64,000 nucleotides of DNA from Lycorma delicatula (taxonomy: Eukaryota; Arthropoda; Insecta; Hemiptera; Fulgoridae): contig NC_134455.1 in NCBI RefSeq assembly GCF_047948215.1, forward strand, positions 155,602,575 to 155,666,574, read 5' to 3'. Every line of letters begins with the position of its first letter. Position 1 is the stretch's first letter. The position numbers and the translations under genes are program-made. Of this stretch, positions 12,793 to 25,315 are shown in pieces. A model generated the notes under the pieces. The model searched no databases. It had not been told where the DNA came from and saw only the letters and a program-made list of their open reading frames with translations.

Positions 12793-14400
12793 TTATAGAT
12801 CTAGTAAAATAAAATATACTATTATGTAATAATTTAAATCAGTTTGAAGTCCAAAATCAATACTTTACGTCATAAAAAATTTTAATTACACTTCATAACG
12901 TTTATCAATGGTACAGTTAACAAATACATGAATCACTATTGCTTAAAAAAATAATAAACAAACAAATAAAAGAATGACGGAGACAGAGAAAAACTGGGTG
13001 TATACCCACTAAGTTACTAAAAAGAAATGTATAATTTGTTGTTGAAGAAAAAAGAGATCAGATTATTAAATTAAACAAAAAATTAATTACAGTGCAGCTT
13101 TACAATGAAATAAAGATAACAGGCCTAATAAATGTTCGTACTCTGATATTATTTAATTTAAGTTTTAACCATCACAATGTATTAGTAAATAAAAAGTCTG
13201 AAGGTCAACTATAGCTCAAAGTCTAAATTCTACAGCAGGTAATTTCTTTTTAAGAATTTGCTAGAAAGAGAATACGTCACGGACTACTCCACCATACATC
13301 ACTGCCACTAACATACTTTCATTCATATACACCAGGCACTACTACCATCGTAATAGCTACACATTGCATAAATTATACTACTGCTTCCTTTCTGATAAAG
13401 ACAAATTTCCTTCAAATTCTATACTGCGCCTATGTGTTACATTCATTTTTATGAAACAATTCATACAAGTTTTAAAAAAACATAAAGAAGATAAATAAAT
13501 TTAAAAAAATATAATTATGTATTTTTTATTATTTTATAAAATTATTTTGCAGATGAAAACTGGAAACAGTATTCAGTAAATGGATTGATACATACCAGAA
13601 TGCTCTTACATGTTTCTACAATTTATATTATTCAGACTCCGATGACAACGATCAAACATAACATTAAAATAATGCTATGTTTAAACAATACATACATGAA
13701 TGTTGTTTGTAGTTATATAAAAACATACATCGTACGTACTGGTAGGACCTGACAATCTAGGTAGTTTGACCTGCTCTTTCTGTGTGCGCGTGCGTATTGT
13801 CAGTGATTTTTGGTAAGGATCATCCGCAGTATATTCTTTTTCTGGTATAAATTCAATAATAGACGCAATACATCTTTGCCGATGATTTGAAACTTATTAA
13901 CTCTGCCTATAATAATTGGAAAAAAATCCTCAGTATGATTCCAGTTAACCTATACAATTTCTTTTTATTAGTAAAATTTATTTCGGTTAAAGTAAACTAT
14001 TCTTTCATAATTTTTTTTAATGTAAAATGACTAAGCCGATGAAAAAATACGGAAAAACATACTAAAAATTCTTCTTTATTAATTACTCGGTAAGTAAAAA
14101 TTGTACACTAATTTTATTAATTCCATGTTTCTGTACCAACTGTCTTTCATTTATTGTCCGTTTTCCAGCTGATAGCTATTTCAGTCAGGCATTTTCATTA
14201 TTTTTTCGTTTTTTTTTAAGGAAAATTAGTATGTGTTATAAACTGAATAAACAAGTTCTAATAATTAAAAAAGTAATAACTATTCTTCATGACTGAAATG
14301 ATATTTGTAAATAAAAATTTGTTCAAACATTCTCCGCAAGAGTGGTTGATGTACATTAATTTATTTTTGACTACGAGCCACATACTAGGCTTCTTCCGAA
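12793..14400. other. AT-rich DNA, no gene seen
   Basis: No coding or RNA gene recognised. Composition is strongly AT-rich. The only landmark is a short GT/GC-rich patch near 13780-13795. Confidence 0.55.
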
Positions 14401-14420
14401 TTATTCCCATCTCTACCCCG

Positions 14421-14900
14421 TCAAATATTATCAGTGAAACCGAATAACCGGTTCAGCGTTTTTTGAATTTTATGTTCATAAAAGAGAAATTTTTTTGAGT
14501 ACACTATTTCTCGTTTCGGGATCCATTTATATGATGTTAAGTAGTAACCGTCTTCGCCCTTCCAGAAGATAAGACGAAATTGCAGGTCATCGTATGAACG
14601 GTGTGTTTCCGCAAAATTTCGCACCGTCTCTAAATAATTACATCAGACAATCGTACTGCTTCTGACCGTCAATGACTACCTAGTTGAAGCGTTAAAGCAC
14701 AGTTCACGTTCACCGGATGGTCTCCTGTCTGCCTGTATGACTACTTTGTATTCGTCTGTAGGCATCCTTTCTAAAGCTGTTTTAAACATTTGCACTAAAT
14801 AATTGTGCGAATGATATAATCGCTGCAGATTTAAAACGATATCTTGTATAATAGTTAGCAAATCGTTGATCAGGCTGCAATTTTTCGACGCCCGTGAAAT
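14421..14900 (-). pseudogene. Helitron Rep/helicase relic (Helitron_like_N region)
   Basis: Helitron transposases combine a Rep-type HUH nuclease with a helicase and move DNA by rolling-circle replication. On the minus strand, blocks YLVQMFKTALERMPTDEYKV (near 14800-14745) and ETHRSYDDLQFRLIFWKGED (14610-14550) are characteristic of the region upstream of the Rep motifs in insect Helitron proteins, as I recall that family. Between the blocks are stops and a short deletion, so two frames are involved (14861-14676 and 14624-14421). Neither the Rep HUH motif nor the helicase domain is seen. It is therefore a short dead fragment. It may belong to the same superfamily as the candidate non-autonomous element at 36710-38955. 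Confidence 0.7.
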
Positions 14901-15358
14901 AAACTTGTTAAGATTTCGGTTTTTAGCTGGAAGAGGAAGAAGTGACCATGCTTTGTGGTTAATTTAGCTCTGTACCATAAAAGTAGGCATAAAAGTATAT
15001 TTCTGTAATACAGATGATGCTCCAAACGATGTCATTTGAAAGCAGTAATTTCCCAATATTATTATATTTCCACTTCTAATTGTCCTACCATCGTTAAGTT
15101 TTCGAAAATCAATTTTTCAATAATGTTCGATTTCCTTAATAACGACTTTATTTTACTGCTATATTTTTGAAAACTTAGTCGCAAAATTTGAGGTTGATTA
15201 GAGGCTACAATGAGCGAGTAAAAAGGATGATGGGGGTAGTTTTTAAAAAATGAAATGTAAATAACAATTTTCCTTTTGTTTGGAACTGTTAGTGTGCAAA
15301 ATTTCATCGGAATAAACCTACAGATCTGTATAAAAGAAACTGACACACAAACATTCTT

Positions 15359-15363
<5 letters not shown>

Positions 15364-15430
<67 letters not shown>
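15364..15430. repeat. Compound (AC)n(AT)n microsatellite
   Basis: About 14 AC units (15364-15391) run directly into about 19 AT units (15392-15430). Long open reading frames across it (repeated VCVC and IYIY residues) are translations of the microsatellite, not genes. Confidence 0.95.
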
Positions 15431-15432
<2 letters not shown>

Positions 15433-16192
15433 AAATAGGTTTAAATAAATAAAAAAAACAACAAATACTGTAAATCCGCATAGTTGGTTACATGCGGATA
15501 GTTTAAACTTAGTGATTACAGAAATACGAGTGAATACGTTGACGTATGAATGATATATCAACAATGAAACGTATACACAGTATGTTATGCGGTAGTAACA
15601 GTATTATTCCCCTCTACAACAGTTAATGCAGAAATAATTTTTAAAAGACAGTTTTTTCTCATATATTTTCATTTCCGTTGTAATAAAGGTTTATACTTTT
15701 AATAAGGGATTCGAAATAATTACTATTACTATATTTGCCTTAATTACTATTCATATATTTCTATTTAGCTTATTAAAAATCATACAAATTTGTTTTTGTT
15801 TCTTTTATAAGTAATCATTTCTGACTGAAATAGCAATTAGTTTGAAAATGGCCGACAATGAAAAACCGTTGATCTAAATATATCTAAATGTCGCAAGGTT
15901 AGTGAGAAAAAATTAGTTATTAAATGGTAAATAGAACATTATATTATAATTTTTATTGCGTCTTTCATGAGGGAGAACGCAGTGTACGATTCTTTAATCT
16001 CTTTTCTTTAACTTTTCAGTTTTAATTAGAAACGTCGTTTCATTAATAACATCGAAACGAATGTGCATTTTTCATAACACTGTCATGCAACTAATTACTT
16101 GTAGCTATGAATCATATTCTTGCGGTCTGCTATGCTACAAAATCAAACGTTTCGATACTGTAAAATTTACGAAGGCGGCCCTGAGAATTTAG
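15431..16192. other. AT-rich DNA, no gene seen
   Basis: Nothing recognisable lies between the microsatellite and the SINE-A copy at 16205. AT-rich with stops in all frames. Confidence 0.5.
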
Positions 16193-16514
16193 TAATTATT
16201 TTCAATTTTTTTTCCAGTTTGGTCTCCAGGAATCACCGTCAAGTATTACTTCAAAGGATGATATGTGTAATGAGTGGAAGTGAAGTGTAGTCTTGTCCAG
16301 TCTCAGGTCGACCATTTGTGAGATGTGTAGTTAATGAAAATCGAACCACCAAAGAACACTAGTATCCACGATCTAATATTCAAATCCGTATAAAAGTATA
16401 AAAAGTATAAAAGCCTTTACTAAAATTTTAACGTTGGAACTCTCGACTTCGAAATCAGCTGATTTGCGAAGACGCGTTCACCACTAGACCAATCCGGTGG
16501 ATTAATTATTTTCA
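16193..16514 (-). mobile_element. SINE-A copy 2 with 12-bp target duplication
   Basis: The minus-strand copy of the SINE family at 7485-7767 has the same tRNA-like head (GGTCTAGTGGTGAACGCGTC), the sequence AAATCAGCTGATTTCGAAGTC, a body, and the 3' block with a T-run on the plus strand (16205-16212). It is bounded by perfect 12-bp direct repeats, taattattttca, at 16193-16204 and 16503-16514, the signature of target-primed insertion. A short local expansion of ataaaagt near 16385-16412 is private to this copy. Confidence 0.85.
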
Positions 16515-19169
16515 GCTTAAAATGTCTAAACAGAACGGAAAGGAATAGAGTATCATGAAACCAGGTAAATGACGGCTTTAAAAAAACACAATAATAATCT
16601 TTATTCAAAATAAGGTAAAGTACTCATAAAAATCTTTAACTTTCTTTCTTTTATGATAGATATATATTTCTTCTCTTTTTTTAGTTTTATGACTACGATT
16701 ACGGACATTCTTTTGCACGTATTTGAAGAAGATGGAATGAATGAAGTTACACGTGAAAGAAAATCTCAACCTTGATTTAAAAACCAGCCTGCTAACCTAT
16801 ACACAATTTGTTCAACCCCTGCTATAACACTCCTCCCTTCTACTATCGAATCCAAGAATGTAAAACCTCTATATAAACAGGAATTTTACTAATTATTCAA
16901 TCAATTTTTAGGAATATATCTTAAGTAGTTTTGGAATTATTAAGCCTCAAATAGACAATACATACGTACATTCACAGATACATATATATTTTTCTAAGTT
17001 GTGTTTGCATTTTCGGCATTAAAGAATATCAAAACTTACAAAAATGAAAAAAATAGGAAAGTTGAAATTTGACTGAGAACTATACTTTCCATATCTCAAA
17101 ATCAGGGAAATAATTTTAAAAGAAATACGAAATGAAAAAGTAATAATTAAAAATCAGTAATAACTTACTTATAAACTTTACTTAATAACTCATTTCAAGT
17201 AATAATGAGAGATTTAGAGAAACTATTTAGAGTTAATTTAATATGAATATTGAAAAAGAAAATCCGGTTTAGGGATTACTGATATTTTAATTCTGTAAAA
17301 CTTCAAATTTTAATAGCGCCTCATAAAATTTTTATATGGACGTGATTAATTACAAAAAATCCAAAATTGTTTCCTTTTTTTTTTGTAAATTACGACATTC
17401 AAAATTTTTAATTTTTGATTAGCAAGAAACGATTATAATTGATGTGGCATATATTTTTTCATTATACTGTTTAATTAATTAGACGAGAAGTTAATCAGGA
17501 ACCCGAAACTGTAGCAGCTATTTATTTATAATTTATATTAAAAGAAATACATCTGATTAATTAATAACAGCATTAGTTTAATCGGTAAAGTCTTATCTAA
17601 ACTAAATGTATCATTCTGATTGTTACAATGTAAATCATGTCGATTTAATTAATACGTCAACTAATTTAACACCCTCGCAAGAACATTTCTCTAAATTCGA
17701 AGAACATTTAATCCAGAGTAAAGGTAAATTACTAGCGTTATTTAGTTGTATTTAGGGTACAGTTTAGAGAAATTAAACTGAAATTCATGTACAGATCGAT
17801 ACCGACATTTGTATGCTTGCTTACATGTACATAACTAAACCGCATAAACCTCTCCAGCCACATATTCGCGTATGTAAACACGTATTACGCATAAACACGC
17901 CCGACACTATAAAGCAGATGTTGATACAGTATTCAGAACCACCACTTAGGGTTTATATTGTAATAGTAATAATAATAATATTAATAAAATATTGTATATT
18001 TCATCAGGAATAATATTGTAACTGCAGCAATAAGTAACAACATAATTAAGTCTACCGATCGATAACCTAAATAAAATTCATAGTCAGGATTCAAAGATAT
18101 TCTTATATCCTTTTTTATCTTATAAATTCGTCTACTTTTCTCATTTCCTAAACGATTCCTCCTTAGAATTCTTCAATTTCCCCAAACGTATCATCCCAAA
18201 TCATTTTGATTCTCAACTTTTTCGTTTCTACTGTTACCCTTTTAAGAACTCCATTCATCCTTTTTTTACGATAAATTTTAAGTAGCAATAAATCTTTTGT
18301 TTGTTTTTATATCATTACAAAAAAAAGAATATTTTTAGAGTATAAATATTACACAAAGTGAAAGGAAATTGAACTTTTTCATATTTTCGAGTAAAAAAAA
18401 TGAATGTTATTATTTACAATGTTAATGATTAAGTCATTAATTTATTCAATATTATATTTATAATCTCAATTTACATTGGCTTCCAGTACCCGAAGAAAAG
18501 AGAATGTTTTTATTTTTTCTTTCAGTGTACAAATGAAAATATCTAAACAAAAAAGGTCCAGTAAGAAATTTTTTAGAAAAGGAAACGTACGTTCCTCCTA
18601 AGGAGTAACGTACTGAGGAAGAATCACAGAAATTCGTTAAAATGACTATTGCAAATAAATAGCTACAAAAAAAGGGCGTGTTTCTGCTTATAAAATGCGT
18701 AAAGAAATATAGGAAAAGATTACAAAACTATTTAATACGATGCATTGTGTTATATAAACCAAAACGTGAGCCTATTAAAAGAAAGTACCTGGAAAGTTTC
18801 GGTATGCAATATTTCGAAAATATTATCTACACAGTAGTGTTACATAAAAAGTTAGCTTCTTTGCGTATCTGTTGCAATCTTCTATTAGTATCTATTAATG
18901 ATGAATACCTTATTAGTATAATTTTATTCAATAGATATAGTTTTCGACAATATTAATACATATGTTTGCGAGTAAAATGAAAATAAAATGACACACAATA
19001 TTGTCATTAAGATAAATTCCATGAAATTTAAAAAACAAATATTTTTTATTATTTTATAAAAACATCGCATCAAAATTATTAATATATTTTAACTCGGAAC
19101 ACAAATAAATAATAATTAATTATATTCTTATAAACGTTTTGGTTATCTTTATAAGTTTTATGAACTTAC
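16515..19169. other. AT-rich DNA, possible intron
   Basis: No gene recognised on either strand. If the exon at 19170-19279 is real, this stretch is the beginning of its downstream intron, since the exon ends in a splice donor on the minus strand. Open stretches at 17813-18013 and 18678-18956 show no known motif. Confidence 0.45.
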
Positions 19170-19279
19170 TTGATAAAAAGATGTCCTGTAACGCCTGAGC
19201 GGATTGACAGAGTAGAGCCCATACCTCTGCCTCATGCAACAGACGAACAGAAACGATCTCTGCAACGCTGACCGCCATC
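19170..19279 (-). CDS. Candidate first coding exon of a KIND-domain protein (PTPN13-like)
   Basis: Read on the minus strand, a pyrimidine-rich acceptor (ttattttttTCAG) ends at 19280. The next base is G, then ATG at 19278, then 36 uninterrupted codons, then a donor (caa|GTAAGTTC) after 19170, leaving phase 1. The peptide starts MAVSVAEIVSVRLL and continues HEAEVWALLCQSAQALQDIF. This is the pattern of the start of a KIND (kinase non-catalytic C-lobe) domain: V-S-x-A-E at the extreme N terminus, then E-x-E-x-W-A-x-L-x-Q-S-A-x-x-L-Q-x-x-F. As I recall, that is closest to the N terminus of PTPN13-type FERM-PDZ phosphatases, more so than to Spire. KIND domains are protein-binding folds without kinase activity. 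Its GC content and codon regularity stand out from the flanks. The rest of the gene is not visible, so introns must be long. The gene name is an inference. Confidence 0.6.
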
Positions 19280-19280
19280 C

Positions 19281-20432
19281 TGAAAAAAATAACTTACTAG
19301 TTCAAGAAAAATAAATAATACTATTAATACAACTTTAGTATAAAAATAACAACAAAGTTAATCGGAAATATATTTTCTCTCTGAGCCTGTTTTCCTTATT
19401 TTCAAATGTTATTAACATGCTTTTTTTAATCCTAATTAATACACGAAGAGTTACAATACAATCAAAGTTTCTATCTCCAATAGTAATTCCTCATGATTTA
19501 GAGATAAGTTCTTATCTAATAGTTATAATCAATACTAGGTTAGGTTTAGAGGTAACCTTAATCTTATAGGTAATTAATCTTAACAATTCTAAATAAGTAC
19601 AAAAGACCAATAAAGTTTGATAGTCAATAAAGATCGCTTCAGTTATAAAGAAATTCAGACAGTCGTAAAAGAATTATAAAAATAGTATTCTATTAATTTT
19701 AATCCCCATGATAAAGAAAAAATGCCTAAATGATGAAGGAGTGGGGGAATATTTCAGATTTATCCTATGATGAAGAATTATTCACTATTCTGAATTAATT
19801 TATCTTCTGAAAGATAGATTAATTTCTTATATAGAGTATGCTCTGATATATATATATATTCGAAAATGTTTAATAGTAATTTATATTAGGATAAAATTTT
19901 ACAACATATCTGATAGCTACGGCCAAGTCTACAGAGAATCGTGTAAATCTTGTAATTTTTTTATATTTAATATTTATTATGACATTATAATGCAAAGTTT
20001 TTGAATATACAAATTCATATTTATATAAATTAATTTTCATGGAAATGATCTTTCACAGAGAAAGCTAGATTGTCAAGTCGAAGATTACAGCTGATCAAGT
20101 GAATGACTACGCTCCCACATTAAAAATTATTAACGTTATCGTAAGCTATCTTTCATGATGCACTATATTTTGCCCATGACTATAAAGCTTAATAATTTGC
20201 TTCATCATAACGGTTAGAAATGCAGGTTACTGCATTTCCAGTTATTTTTCCGTTTGTTTTGCGTTACCATTTCAAACTTCATTTTATCGGTAAAATTTAC
20301 GTGCATGCATTAAAACTTTAAAAGTATACCCAAACTAGTTATTTACAAGATTTTTTAATAGAAATGTGATCGGGAATAAAGTACGGCACCCACCCTCGAT
20401 TGTTTATCTTCTTAAGCAAGTTAAGTAAGCTT
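19281..20432. other. AT-rich DNA upstream of the KIND exon
   Basis: On the minus strand this would be the intron upstream of the exon at 19170-19279, with a 5' untranslated exon further right. No second exon could be identified. It is AT-rich, with a short (TA)n near 19850. Confidence 0.4.
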
Positions 20433-20546
20433 CAATCCGGAGGTCTCAAGTTCGATCCCGGTCAGACATGGCATTTTTCACACGCTACAATACTTGTCAT
20501 TCATCTCATTCACTGAAGCAATACCTGAACGGTGGTCCCGGAGATG
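20433..20546 (+). mobile_element. SINE-B copy 2, 5'-truncated
   Basis: The plus-strand match to SINE-B copy 1 starts inside the tRNA-like head (TCCGGAGGTCTCAAGTTCGA) with the B box GTTCGATCCCGG, then GCATTTTTCACACGCTACAA. Its 3' part is GAAGCAATACC with CCGGAGATGG, followed by an A-rich tail. The head's 5' part is missing, as is common for truncated retrocopies. Confidence 0.75.
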
Positions 20547-21044
20547 GAAAAAAGTAAGCGTCAAACTCATCGCCAAAAATACAGCACATCATGTATAACT
20601 TCATATAAAACTGCACTCTTGTATTTTTTTTTGTCAAACGATAATAATTATTTCGCCAGGGTAGCCATTTTGCAACGGTACTTAAAAGAAGGACGCTAGC
20701 CTCCCTTACAGGTGAATGTTTTAAGTAATAACATGGTTGATTTGTGGATCGTTTTATCGTCTTGATAAAAAAAAATCATTCTTAATAATGATGTCGGAAA
20801 TGGCGACGTCTCAAATTCAAGCACAATAAAATACTACCTAAAACCAACATTCGCATAATGTTACTAGAATATTTTTAATGTTAGCGTCTTAGTAATAGAC
20901 GCTAATAGAATTTAATCGAATTTTTTAAAAATATTTTTTAAGAATAGATTTTTTTTTAGAAGTTTTTTTATTATTTTTTTTATAGAATTTTTAATTTGGA
21001 CATCTTATTCATTTAACAGATACAATAATAACAGGGGAAAAAAC

Positions 21045-21290
21045 ATCGTTGCAAAATCAGTTGTTTAACAGTTGATTTTCGAAGTAAACGGTTCTGAGGT
21101 TCGAATCCTAGTTAAACCGACTTTCTTTTTATTTGGATTTGAATACTAGACATAGATACCGGTGTTTTTTTGGTAGCTGGGATTCAATTAACCACATGTC
21201 ACAGGAATGGTCACCTGAGTCTGTACGAGACTACATCTCACTTACATGTCATACGTATTTCCTTATCTCATTGGGCTGTGAGGGGGTTGC
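21045..21290 (+). mobile_element. SINE-A copy 3, diverged
   Basis: A plus-strand, strongly diverged member of SINE-A. The B-box region GGTTCGAATCCTAGTTAAAC is preserved, followed by GATACCGGTGTTTTTTTGG, ATTCAATTAACCACATGTCA and GTACGAGACTACATCTCACT, all matching copies 1, 2 and 4. The head is rearranged at its start and the 3' block is poorly preserved. An open reading frame across it (21133-21444) is incidental. Confidence 0.7.
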
Positions 21291-22420
21291 TTATTGTTCG
21301 TTAGTTGAACAGTTTGCTACGCACACATTAGAAAAATCTTACATTTGTAATTATGATTATTTTCCAAATAAGTTATTGCTTAATTATTTCTTAAGGTCTG
21401 GCTTCATTTCCTTATTTTTTATCATTTTCAAACAAAATTTTTAATAATTTTTCCTTCGAAGGATTTTTTACATTTACTACATTTTAATCGGAAATGTAAA
21501 AATAAAAACCAAAAGTGAATCTATCTGAACACGAAAAAAGCGTTTAAAAAGCTTTGAAGTGATCATTATCGAGAAAAAATATTTAAATGGGAATTAAAAG
21601 TTAATTAATTTAAAAAAACGAACGCATATTTTAACGTCTTTTTAATACCTCTACTCTAACACCATATCAGTCTTCTTAAAGGAATGTTTGATAGATCTGA
21701 TATGTCTAGGTCGATAACTGGTTGGGGTTACGATTCAGTTTTACCTGAAAACACAGGTATTTGGAATAGAATTTTTCGATAAAATATGGAATACGCAAGT
21801 CTAAATGCGATATCGCAATAATTTCATATAAGGTTTTACGGTAAGTCTTGAATAAAAATAAATTATCTTTTTTCGACTGCAGCAATAAATTTCTCATCAA
21901 TGTATACTTAAAAACATGTTTTCCAATAACCAATTCAAATGATTGAGTAAAAACTCAATCGATTGCCCTATCACTCTCTCTCTCTCTAACTACCTCTTCC
22001 ACGTGTCTCTTTTCTCTCTTTAGAAATTATAGAAATATTAATTTAAGAACCTAATTTTAAAAACGCTTAGCCATAAGAGTCTCTCAGAAAAAATGAAAGT
22101 ACAAACGACAAAAGTAACAATCAATTTTTAAGAACTTCTCTTTTAGAAAAGAAATTTAATTTAATTGGGAAACCAACTTTTAAAAAGTGAATAATGATCA
22201 GAGTATAGAATTTTATTTTAAAGGACGAAGAGGAGATAGCTGTCCAGTAGCATAATAAATATTTAATACGCATATTTATATTTATAACAGAATTACTGGG
22301 GAAAATCATCAGAATATACACAATAATTATTATAATGACGTGAAAATACCTTATGGGGTGAATGAGAAACGTGATGATAAATGATGGATGATGAGGGGGG
22401 GTTAAAAATGAGATAAAAAA
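21291..22420. other. AT-rich DNA, no gene seen
   Basis: No recognised gene. A short (TC)n run lies at 21971-21986. The minus-strand open stretches in this region have low-complexity hydrophobic translations without known motifs. Confidence 0.45.
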
Positions 22421-22612
22421 AATGACAATTTCCGAACGGTCCAATACTAGTTGACAAGATATATTTCATTCTTCTAAACAGTACTAAAATTTTACTTATT
22501 AGAATAAAGAATGAAATAATTATGTAATGGGATAACCTTATCCATCATTAAATTATTGCTTTTTTTTAATCTGACCTAATCCAAAGGTATATGATATTGA
22601 GTTAGAGAATAA
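22421..22612. repeat. Dispersed repeat, copy 1
   Basis: A block starting TGACAATTTCCGAACGGTCC and TAGTTGACA and ending TGACCTAATCCAAAGGTATAT matches, with divergence, the block at 23722-23880 in the same orientation. Order and spacing of the shared pieces are kept over about 160-190 bp. It is an old non-coding repeat of unknown class. Confidence 0.6.
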
Positions 22613-23721
22613 TGTTTGATTTTTGTATTAAAATAAGGGAATGGTGATAAAAGGTGCCAAACGTTGAACAATCACATCAGTTTTCATAATTTTAGGTGAT
22701 TAAAATCATGCAACGGTTGAGATTTAACTCCATCACGGATTTCTTTTTAAACTGGCATGTATGTAAGAGAGAGAAAAACTGTATGGAGAAATACCTTCAT
22801 GACAATTATACTTCATTGGAATGACTAAGCCGTTTTTTAATAAAACTACAATACTGTACCAACAATAAATACATATTCTAATCTTACCAACATATTTTAA
22901 TAAACAGGCATCAAATGATTCCTCACAAGATCTGGAAATTTGTTATTAATCTAATCTCGTTATAAAGTAAAAAAAAATAAATAAAAGTTTTATAGTTTTT
23001 CTTTAGTCCTCAAAAATAAAATATGTAAATTTTTATTTTTAATTTAAAGTAAAAAAAGAAAAACATTAGTTTTTCATAAATCTTTAAGTTTATAAATATA
23101 AAAATCATTAAGTAAAAGAAAATTTACGCGACTAAGAAAATCCAATTTCGAATAAATCATAGATTTTGTCATGAAGGTTTTAGACGTCATTAAGTGTACT
23201 GACATAAATTATTCCAACAAGAAAGCGTTGTGAGAAAATCAAATGTAAGTTATTTTTTCCATCTCGAGTTTTGAGCATTGTAACAACTTTTAAACATTAA
23301 CTGCTCATGGAAAATAATTTTAATATAGTAGTAAAAAACTAGAAGTAGAATGCATACTGAAAACTAAATAAAATTAATATCATAAATATTTTAATAACTT
23401 TAAAAAATGAAAAAAGCTTATAACAAAGTCGTAATACTTTCCTGGTATTGGTTATTTATTCTTATTTAGTGGAAAATGATGATACTTGAAAGTAAATTAA
23501 AAAAAAAGTTTAAACAATTCAAAAAAATCAATATTTTTAAACTTCGATCGCTCCACACACTTAATATTGCTCCAAAAGTATTTTTTTGGGGGTCACTTGC
23601 GTTACTATTATGCCTAAACAGACTTTAAAAAAGATGGGTTAAAAAACATGAAATAAGTAAAAGACACCTTTTCCAATTTTTGGGGAAGGCAGGAATTTTC
23701 GGGCAAAACTTCCTCCCTTGA

Positions 23722-23880
23722 AATGACAATTTCTTAACGGTCCCATAGTAGTTGACACGTGAAAAATTCATATTCTCATTATTCTAATAATATTAGAATT
23801 TTGGTTATGAAAATGGGAAAACTTTATCGATCATAAAAGTATAATTTTTTTTTTCAATTACACCTAATCCAAGGTTAGAT
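23722..23880. repeat. Dispersed repeat, copy 2
   Basis: Diverged second copy of the repeat at 22421-22612. Shared pieces are TGACAATTTC with AACGGTCC, AGTAGTTGACA, TATTAGAAT-type sequence, and ACCTAATCCAAGGTTAGAT. The sequence between the copies is not obviously repeated. Confidence 0.6.
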
Positions 23881-24298
23881 TATATAAAGAGATAGTGTAT
23901 ACAATGATAATGATTTAAAGAATAATTTTTAACTCTTCTACTAAAAAATGGAATCTTAGGAATCATTTTACATTAATGTTTTTTTTTTTTTTTTTTAATT
24001 GATGATGCAATCTAATTTTATCGAATTCTGTGGCAATTACTATTTTAAAAGTGGAAGCATGCAAGCATGTATGGAATTTAATTAAAGCGGGATTATATTT
24101 CCAAAATTTTGAGAAAATTGAACCCAAAGACCTATCTACCCCACCTCATACAGACACTGAGCCCAAAACTTTACCAAAAAAATTCCTCGTACACAAGAGT
24201 TTGTACAAAATCTTATTAAAATCGGATTATCCAATCAAAAGTTATTAAGAATCAAACTCGCCAACACACGTAATACAAACTAATATCACGAATACTTA

Positions 24299-24813
24299 CT
24301 CTAATAACAGAGAACTTTCAAAATTTTCAACAGACTACTATACTTTTCTTCTTGCAGCATAGCTCTAGGGCTATTATGCCAGTAAAGTAAAAATAATGTT
24401 AACTACGCGGTTTAACGAACAGCGTTGAATTAAAAGTAATATATTTCAATAAAAATAGATAATGAAATGATGAGGACTTACATCATTTTATATTGATTTA
24501 AAAAAAGAAAAAATATAAGTATTTTTTAAAATGTATTTACGATGTGAGGATATTCACACAAGTGATCTCTGCTTATCAGAAAAAACTTCATTCGGAATTC
24601 AAAATAATTAACATAACATCATTAAATTCGATGTTAACTTATTTAATGGCAATAGTTACGGATTAATTTGCTAAAAAGGTTCAACTGTTAAGATACAACT
24701 GCTTCTACTTATACTTTAAAATGCAGAAAGTAAAAAATTATATTTTATTAAAATAGTTTACGTAACGTAATTGAGAACTTCGTCTAATAACAGAGAACTT
24801 TCAGAATTATTAA
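24299..24813. repeat. Short direct repeat pair
   Basis: The sequence CTAATAACAGAGAACTTTCA followed by (A/G)AATT occurs near 24300 and again near 24785 in the same orientation. Outside about 28 bp the two sites differ. This is probably a fragment of a repeat. Confidence 0.5.
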
Positions 24814-25259
24814 ACCCAATTTCGTTTTAAGGGAGAAAACAAAGTTAATTACTTCATTAATGTCATAGGTCAAAAACTTACGTTATAGAAAATATTAATA
24901 AAACCTAGAAACTTTACTACAAAGAAAACGTAAAATAATTTTTTCCTACAAGAAAAGAAAAACTGTTATCATTAGTCGACAAGGTTAACTTCTTGTAAAA
25001 GACTTCTTTAAAAGTATAACCTTCTGCACTAAGCAAATAATAATGAAAAAAAAATGAATTTTTTATACAAAATTTACCAGATGTTATAACTCGTATTTAG
25101 CTATTGAAATGACAATTAAGCGATTATTTTTGAAGCGTTCTTCAGACTAAATTTAAATTAATATTAAATTGAAACCAAACAGCGAGTTTAATTTAAAAAT
25201 AGTAAATGGTTCAAAAGTAAATTTTGATTTATGCTCAGGCAGACATATTTTCATTATAT

Positions 25260-25263
<4 letters not shown>

Positions 25264-25312
<49 letters not shown>
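25264..25312. repeat. (AT)n microsatellite
   Basis: An uninterrupted run of alternating A and T, about 49 bp. Confidence 0.95.

Positions 25313-25315
<3 letters not shown>

Noticed and set aside
15062..15564. Minus-strand open frames of 139 and 68 codons
   Set aside because: They run through the (AC)n(AT)n microsatellite. The long open stretch is repeated VC and IY codons, and the rest has no known motif.
21133..21444. Plus-strand frame of 103 codons
   Set aside because: Its first half is the body of SINE-A copy 3. No protein family is recognisable.
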